NCBI GenBank assembly: GCA_045660445.1
Contig: JAZRDR010000004.1
Coordinates: forward strand, 1-60,522
DNA length: 60,522 bases
From: Faeciplasma sp045660445
Lineage (GTDB): Bacteria > Bacillota > Clostridia > Oscillospirales > Ruminococcaceae
Direction: 5' to 3'
A model generated the notes under the pieces. That model did not search any database. It saw only the letters and a list, made by a program, of their open reading frames with translations, and was not told the DNA's origin. Position 1 is the stretch's first letter. Every line of letters starts with the position of its first letter. A program made the translations under genes and the position numbers. This document shows, piece by piece, positions 56,200-60,522 of the stretch.

Positions 56200-56958
56200 A
56201 TGAGTGACAAGGTTAGTTTGAAGAAGTATTATTACTATTCCCGCACGGCAAAGAGGGACACCCCCGTTAACGTATATCTGCCTGCAAATTATGATGACAG
56301 CAAGAAATATCCCGTTTTATATATCCTTCACGGATATTGGGACACCGAGGACTGGATGACACAGCCCGACGTTGGACTTGAATGTTCTTTGAACGCAATG
56401 CCTATAACAGGAATTGCAAAGGAAATGATAGTTGTTATCCCCTATATCTATTGCAGTGACAAGTGGGAAAAGTGCAATGGCATGAACATTGAAAACTCAC
56501 TTTGCTATGATAACTTTATTAACGATATGTTCTTGGATCTGATCCCGTTTATCGAAGAGAACTTCTCAGTTGCCCAGGGCAGAGAGAACAGAGCTATCAC
56601 CGGCTTCTCTATGGGTGGAAGAGAATCGCTTTATATCGGAATTACAAAGGCTGATTACTTTGGATACGTCGGCGCGTGTGCACCTGCTCCCGGACTTTTG
56701 CCCGGCAAAGATCTTGTGGCTCACCCGGGACAGTTCAAGGACGAATCGGAAATGGTATTCGACCCCAAGCCTTACATTTTGATGATTTCTGCAGGTGAGA
56801 CTGACGGCGTTGTGGGAGGTTTCCCGGACAAATACAAGAACATCTTAAACGAAAACGGACACAATTGCATTTGGCACTTTATCAAGGGCGGATATCACAA
56901 CCCGACAAGCGTGAGACCTCATTTATATGAATTTATGAAGGCTATTTTCAAGGTGTGA
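56200..56958 (+). CDS. CE1-type esterase 2, cytoplasmic
   Basis: A 252-residue relative of the upstream esterase: VYLPANYDDSKKYPVLYILHGYWDTEDWM, nucleophile GFSMGG, late His in KGGYHNPTS. Its similarity to the first esterase suggests an old duplication with split specificity. It starts 20 bases after the first, with TTGGAGGGA. Confidence 0.85.
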   Translation: MSDKVSLKKYYYYSRTAKRDTPVNVYLPANYDDSKKYPVLYILHGYWDTEDWMTQPDVGLECSLNAMPITGIAKEMIVVIPYIYCSDKWEKCNGMNIENSLCYDNFINDMFLDLIPFIEENFSVAQGRENRAITGFSMGGRESLYIGITKADYFGYVGACAPAPGLLPGKDLVAHPGQFKDESEMVFDPKPYILMISAGETDGVVGGFPDKYKNILNENGHNCIWHFIKGGYHNPTSVRPHLYEFMKAIFKV

Positions 56959-56959
56959 T

Positions 56960-57349
56960 ATGAAACCGTTACTTGAGATCGACGTTAAGATCACGGGGTT
57001 TAACTGTGTGGAAAGCAAGCGCGGAAAGATCAATATGATCGAGTTTGAAGCAAGCTGTGACTGCGAGCTTTTTAAGGGCACGACTGTGACAAAGGGTTGC
57101 GACACGCAGACGATTTTTAACTCGGGCAACATGAGACTTAGCGCGAGATATATGCTTGAGGGTGTTGACAGCAATGGTCTTCCCTGCCGTGTTTTTATTG
57201 AGAATAATGGCCCTAGCCTTGACTTGTGCCAGCCGAAGATCGTGACAGACAGCGAAGCGCTGAGCTTTTTGGAGATTGCAGATTTAAGATCTGTTGTCAC
57301 TCCAACTGATAGCGGCGTTTGCGTTAAAATTTTTGAAGATCAAATCTAA
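56960..57349 (+). CDS. Small protein of DUF3237-like type
   Basis: A 129-residue protein beginning one base after the esterase stop, so translationally coupled. The text MRLSARYMLEGVDSNGLPCRVFIENNG resembles the core of DUF3237, a small beta-barrel family often found near carbohydrate-active esterases. No catalytic residues can be named. Likely a partner in the metabolism handled by the two esterases. Confidence 0.78.
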   Translation: MKPLLEIDVKITGFNCVESKRGKINMIEFEASCDCELFKGTTVTKGCDTQTIFNSGNMRLSARYMLEGVDSNGLPCRVFIENNGPSLDLCQPKIVTDSEALSFLEIADLRSVVTPTDSGVCVKIFEDQI

Positions 57350-57387
57350 AATTCCCCACTGCAGGATTATCTTGCAGTGGGGAATTT
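57349..57387 (+). terminator. Terminator of the esterase unit
   Basis: A 15-bp stem AAATTCCCCACTGCA/TGCAGTGGGGAATTT with loop GGATTATCT; it begins at the stop codon of the last gene. Confidence 0.8.
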
Positions 57388-57434
57388 GCAGTTTTATTGA
57401 TCGTGAAATGAAGTAAAATAGACAACTAAGCCAA

Positions 57435-57950
57435 TTATAAATCAATATCGATGTCGTATTTATTGTCAATGAGGACAAAGTTAACTTTATATTTTTGGGC
57501 AAGCTCTAAATTTTGCTTATTATCCTTTAATACGCTATCAACCGTGCAGTATTCATCATCTAAACGATTTTCGATTATACTTGCGTACTTTTTTATATCG
57601 TTAAAATGATTTCTGATATAGTCCTCACTCATCACCAAACAATAGTATTTAATATGTTCAAGATATTCTTTTTCGAAGTCTTTTTCCCATTCAAAAGGGA
57701 TATAGCAACCTTCTACAATTAGGTTTTGCTTATTTTCAATAGCAGTTTTGATCATTTCGCACACTATCGGCCACAAGTATGCAGTTAGTTCTTCGTCATC
57801 GCTCATCGGTGTGAGCATTGTGTTTCCGCTGCGGATCAGCGCCATTTTCAGATGGTCTATTGATAAATAAGGATATTTATATTTTTCAAGAAGTTTTTGC
57901 GCAAGCGCTGTTTTTCCTGTGTGGGATGCACCTGTAATTAAAACGATCAT
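57435..57950 (-). CDS. P-loop nucleoside/small-molecule kinase-like protein
   Basis: A 171-residue protein with Walker A GASHTGKT (7-14) near the N-terminus, then a 2-phosphoglycerate-kinase/adenylate-kinase-like layout: SIDHLKMALIRSG, IVEGCYIPFEW. It probably phosphorylates a small molecule. ATG six bases after AAGGGTG is used; a GTG three codons earlier is possible. It has no close partner gene. Confidence 0.78.
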   Translation of the reverse strand: MIVLITGASHTGKTALAQKLLEKYKYPYLSIDHLKMALIRSGNTMLTPMSDDEELTAYLWPIVCEMIKTAIENKQNLIVEGCYIPFEWEKDFEKEYLEHIKYYCLVMSEDYIRNHFNDIKKYASIIENRLDDEYCTVDSVLKDNKQNLELAQKYKVNFVLIDNKYDIDIDL

Positions 57951-58020
57951 TGTTTTCACCCTTGTATATTATTGTTGTATTATTATATCATATTGGGGGT
58001 TGAATGGAAAGAGTTTTAGA

Positions 58021-58056
58021 CAAAAATCCCTCTGCTGAATTTTCAGCAGAGGGGTT
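58021..58056 (-). terminator. Terminator of the HTH-desulfoferrodoxin gene
   Basis: CCCTCTGCTGAA/TTCAGCAGAGGG, 12-bp stem, loop AA on the minus strand, then ATTTTTGTC. The same hairpin ends ppdK. Confidence 0.85.
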
Positions 58057-58112
58057 GGCATTGGTTTATAAATCCGGCTTCACTTATTGAATATCGTATT
58101 CAACAAGAGAAA

Positions 58113-58697
58113 TTAAATCTTCATTTTCATAAGTCCGTGCTTATTGCAATAGATATACAAATAACCACTGCCTCGGAAATTCAAACGGGTTTCGGCATTT
58201 CCCTCCGGATATAATTTTACAAACTGCACTCTGTCCGAGATAACGTAAGCAACAAACGAAATAAAATGTTCTTTTGTCATATCGTGATCAACGGTGATAA
58301 AATGCTCGTCTTCCACTTTTTCTATGGTTATTTGGTGGTTTTCGTCAATTTCCTCTGCTTCAAGGGGTGGTAAAGTTATTCCACAACAGCTTATGACCGC
58401 ATCCCCCACCGCTGACATAATATTATTGCAAATGGGACAAACATAAAATTTCGAACGCAGTATGTTTGAGGAAGTGTTTTTATTTATAACAGTGTCTCCA
58501 GATATCAGCTCCATAATTGAAACCGAGAGTGCTTTTGCCAATGGTTCAATCAATGTTATATCAGGAAGTCCTTTTGCTGTTTCCCATTTTGAAACTGTTT
58601 TACTGCTAACGCCCAAGATATCCGCCAGCTGCGCTTGGGTGATTCCCTTTTTCTCACGAAGGCTTTTAATGGTAGAACCCGTTATATAAGTATCCAT
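58113..58697 (-). CDS. XRE-type HTH regulator fused to a desulfoferrodoxin-like two-iron module
   Basis: A 194-residue protein. Residues 8-62 are an XRE helix-turn-helix (IKSLREKKGITQAQLADILGV, SSKTVSKWE). Residues about 85-110 form a desulforedoxin-type centre: C87, C90, C104, C105 (CPIC...SCCG). Residues 115-194 match superoxide reductase: His ligands H121 (ENH), H138 (DHDM), H144 (KEHF), then C184 and H187 (YCNKHGLM). The usual EKH text reads ENH, so the active-site lysine is replaced, which favours sensing over turnover. Start after AAAGGAG; longer frames upstream are unlike the family. Confidence 0.88.
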   Translation of the reverse strand: MDTYITGSTIKSLREKKGITQAQLADILGVSSKTVSKWETAKGLPDITLIEPLAKALSVSIMELISGDTVINKNTSSNILRSKFYVCPICNNIMSAVGDAVISCCGITLPPLEAEEIDENHQITIEKVEDEHFITVDHDMTKEHFISFVAYVISDRVQFVKLYPEGNAETRLNFRGSGYLYIYCNKHGLMKMKI

Positions 58698-58719
58698 GTC
58701 GATCGCTCCTTTACAAACT

Positions 58720-58748
58720 ATTATAATATCCCGGCATAAGTTTCGCAA
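58720..58748 (-). promoter_or_regulatory. Promoter of the HTH-desulfoferrodoxin gene
   Basis: Leftward TTGCGA, 17 bases, TATAAT, ending about 23 bases before the ATG. Confidence 0.65.
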
Positions 58749-58764
58749 CCTACTCTGCGTTGAC

Positions 58765-58803
58765 AACAAAAAATCCCTCTGCTGAATTTTCAGCAGAGGG
58801 ATC
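58765..58803 (-). terminator. Terminator of ppdK
   Basis: CCCTCTGCTGAA/TTCAGCAGAGGG as at the end of the following gene, then ATTTTTTGTTG. Confidence 0.85.
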
Positions 58804-58824
58804 AGCTTTAGTTTATAAACCTAA

Positions 58825-60522
58825 TTACTTAGCTTCGTTAATTGCAGCCTGTGCAGCAGCCAAGCGAGCGATCGGAACGCGGAAGGGCGAGCAAGATACA
58901 TAGTCGAGGCCAATCTTGTGGCAGAACTCAACAGATGTGGGGTCGCCGCCGTGCTCACCGCAGATACCAACGTGGAGGTTGGGATTTACGGGCTTGCCGA
59001 GGGTGATAGCCATCTTCATCAACTTACCAACGCCAACCTGGTCGAGCTTAGCGAAGGGATCGTTTTCGAAGATCTTGGTGTCATAGTATGCAGTCAAGAA
59101 CTTACCTGCGTCGTCTCTGGAGAAGCCGTAGGTCATCTGAGTGAGGTCGTTTGTACCGAAGCAGAAGAAGTCAGCTTCAGCAGCGATGTCATCAGCAGTA
59201 AGAGCAGCTCTGGGGATCTCGATCATGGTACCAACTTCATATTCGAGTTCAACGCCAGCAGCAGCGATCTCAGCGTCAGCAGTTTCAACAACAACCTTCT
59301 TAACGAACTTAAGTTCCTTGATCTCGCCAACCAAAGGAATCATGATTTCGGGCTTAACATTCCAATCGGGATGAGCCTTCTTAACATTGATTGCAGCTCT
59401 GATTACAGCAGCGGTCTGCATCTTAGCGATTTCGGGATAAGTTACAGCCAAACGGCATCCACGGTGACCCATCATGGGGTTGAATTCGTGGAGACCAGCA
59501 ATGAGAGCCTTGATGGTCTCAACGGTCTTGCCCTGAGCCTTAGCAAGAAGAGCAATATCTTCTTCAGTGGTGGGAACGAATTCGTGGAGCGGAGGATCCA
59601 AGAATCTGATGCAAACGGGTGTGCCTTCGAGAGCTTCGTAGAGATCTTCGAAGTCAGCCTGCTGCATGGGAAGGATCTTAGCCAAAGCAACTTCTCTTTC
59701 ATCAACGGTTTCAGCACAGATCATTTCACGGAAAGCATCGATTCTGCCTTCGCCGAAGAACATGTGCTCGGTACGGCAAAGACCGATACCTTCAGCGCCG
59801 AGTTCACGAGCCTTCTTAGCGTCAGTGGGGTTATCAGCATTGGTTCTAACCTTAAGTCTTCTGTACTTGTCAGCCCAAGCCATGATTCTGCCGAATTCAC
59901 CAGCGATAGTAGCGTCAACAGTGGGGATAATGCCATCGTAGATGTTACCGGTGGAGCCATCGATGGAAATAGCATCGCCTTCGTGGTAGGTCTTACCAGC
60001 GAGTTCGAACTTCTTGTTATCTTCGTCCATCTTGATTTCGCCACAGCCGGATACACAGCAAGTACCCATACCACGAGCAACTACTGCAGCGTGAGAGGTC
60101 ATACCGCCACGAACAGTGAGGATACCCTGGGAAGCCTTCATACCTGTGATATCTTCGGGAGAGGTTTCAAGTCTTACGAGAACAACCTTTTCGCCTCTTT
60201 CGTTCCAAGCAACTGCATCGTCAGCGTTGAATACAACCTTACCGCAAGCAGCACCGGGAGATGCGCCCAAGCCCTTGCCGATGGGAGTTGAAGCCTTAAG
60301 AGCCTTAGCATCGAACTGGGGATGGAGAAGAGTGTCGAGGTTTCTGGGATCGATCATTACAACAGCTTCAGCTTCAGTTCTCATGCCTTCGTCAACGAGG
60401 TCGCATGCGATCTTAAGAGCAGCCTGTGCAGTTCTCTTACCGTTTCTGGTCTGGAGCATGTAGAGTTTTTCGTTTTCAACGGTGAACTCCATGTCCTGCA
60501 TATCGTGATAGTGATTTTCGAG
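58825..60522 (-). CDS. ppdK: Pyruvate, phosphate dikinase, partial (N-terminal part outside window)
   Basis: The frame is open to the right edge; 565 C-terminal residues are present out of an expected 870-890. Visible parts: the end of the nucleotide-binding domain (MEFTVENEKLYMLQTRNGKRT), the phospho-histidine segment GGMTSHAAVVARGMG, and the PEP/pyruvate-binding barrel with GLCRTEHMFF, GHRGCRLAVTYPEI, FGTNDLTQMTYGFSRDD and GICGEHGGDP. It interconverts pyruvate and PEP with ATP, phosphate and pyrophosphate. With pckG it suggests a PPi-linked, reversible PEP node like that of cellulolytic Clostridia. Confidence 0.96.
   Translation of the reverse strand, partial: LENHYHDMQDMEFTVENEKLYMLQTRNGKRTAQAALKIACDLVDEGMRTEAEAVVMIDPRNLDTLLHPQFDAKALKASTPIGKGLGASPGAACGKVVFNADDAVAWNERGEKVVLVRLETSPEDITGMKASQGILTVRGGMTSHAAVVARGMGTCCVSGCGEIKMDEDNKKFELAGKTYHEGDAISIDGSTGNIYDGIIPTVDATIAGEFGRIMAWADKYRRLKVRTNADNPTDAKKARELGAEGIGLCRTEHMFFGEGRIDAFREMICAETVDEREVALAKILPMQQADFEDLYEALEGTPVCIRFLDPPLHEFVPTTEEDIALLAKAQGKTVETIKALIAGLHEFNPMMGHRGCRLAVTYPEIAKMQTAAVIRAAINVKKAHPDWNVKPEIMIPLVGEIKELKFVKKVVVETADAEIAAAGVELEYEVGTMIEIPRAALTADDIAAEADFFCFGTNDLTQMTYGFSRDDAGKFLTAYYDTKIFENDPFAKLDQVGVGKLMKMAITLGKPVNPNLHVGICGEHGGDPTSVEFCHKIGLDYVSCSPFRVPIARLAAAQAAINEAK

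Noticed and set aside
52329..57349. A peptide-modification (RiPP) cluster around tldD/tldE
   Set aside because: No precursor peptide, radical SAM or cyclodehydratase gene is adjacent; the esterases are divergent and unrelated.
58918..60291. A 457-codon open frame antisense to ppdK
   Set aside because: Shadow of ppdK; low-complexity Ser/Val-rich translation without any family features.
1..60522. CRISPR arrays and insertion sequences
   Set aside because: No evenly spaced 25-40-base repeats and no transposase-like protein were seen anywhere on either strand.

Overview
The window looks like chromosomal DNA of an anaerobic, Gram-positive, spore-forming member of the Clostridia (Bacillota), probably near the Ruminococcaceae/Oscillospirales. 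The basis is the gene content: spmA/spmB, an AbrB/SpoVT regulator, a SpoIID-like protein, class B sortases, pyrR-type attenuation, a GTP-type PEP carboxykinase together with pyruvate phosphate dikinase, and lipoprotein signals without outer-membrane genes. Genes are moderately AT-rich with TTTTGG/AAGCTT-rich codon use. No rRNA, phage, IS or CRISPR was seen. The genus assignment is inference.

Layout. 1-540: a very AT-rich end with a partial ZIP metal transporter and a tRNA-Cys with a poorly paired acceptor stem. 0.7-4.2 kb: an unknown protein, an M42 peptidase, a GNAT acetyltransferase, a HAD phosphatase and a 51-residue membrane microprotein carrying a Na+-decarboxylase beta-subunit motif. 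4.3-5.4 kb: the rpsF-ssb-rpsR operon. 5.5-12 kb: a zinc-ribbon membrane protein, lepA, a membrane protein, an HlyD-like lipoprotein and hemW. 12-22.2 kb: one co-directional run of 11 genes (cysteine desulfurase, thiI, pncC, two class B sortases, a SpoIID-like protein, an SDR, a membrane protein, acpS, nnrD, a lipoprotein). 22-31.7 kb: an alpha/beta hydrolase, pnp, rpsO, a permease, then the tightly overlapped run M16-M16-lgt-folD. 32-38 kb: abrB, spmA-spmB, ymdB, ttcA, a candidate small RNA, pckG. 37.6-42.6 kb: a zinc-ribbon membrane protein coupled to a hydrolase/acyltransferase fusion, then pyrR and a uracil permease behind an attenuator. 42.9-52.2 kb: an AEC transporter, a phosphodiesterase, tRNA-Leu, a flavoprotein, a small FakA-C-like protein and an oligopeptide ABC operon. 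52.3-60.5 kb: tldD/tldE, two CE1-type esterases, a P-loop kinase-like protein, an HTH-desulfoferrodoxin fusion and the 3' part of ppdK.

How genes work together. Cysteine desulfurase probably supplies persulfide sulfur to ThiI and perhaps TtcA for tRNA thiolation. Lgt, several lipoproteins (HlyD-like, sortase 2, peptide-binding protein) and the sortases describe the cell envelope. PckG and PpdK set flux at the PEP node. PyrR and the permease handle pyrimidine salvage.

Most notable: (i) a family of GC-rich, hairpin-forming intergenic elements at 15 places, with two clearly related pairs; (ii) an HTH regulator fused to a complete two-iron-site desulfoferrodoxin with the active-site lysine replaced; (iii) an esterase-condensation-type acyltransferase fusion coupled to a membrane protein; (iv) an OadB-motif microprotein; (v) a lipoprotein-anchored sortase B beside a membrane-anchored one; (vi) a promoter/terminator-bounded small RNA candidate; (vii) frequent TGA-extended -10 promoters with 17-bp spacing. 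All assignments come from reading the sequence; no database search was possible.
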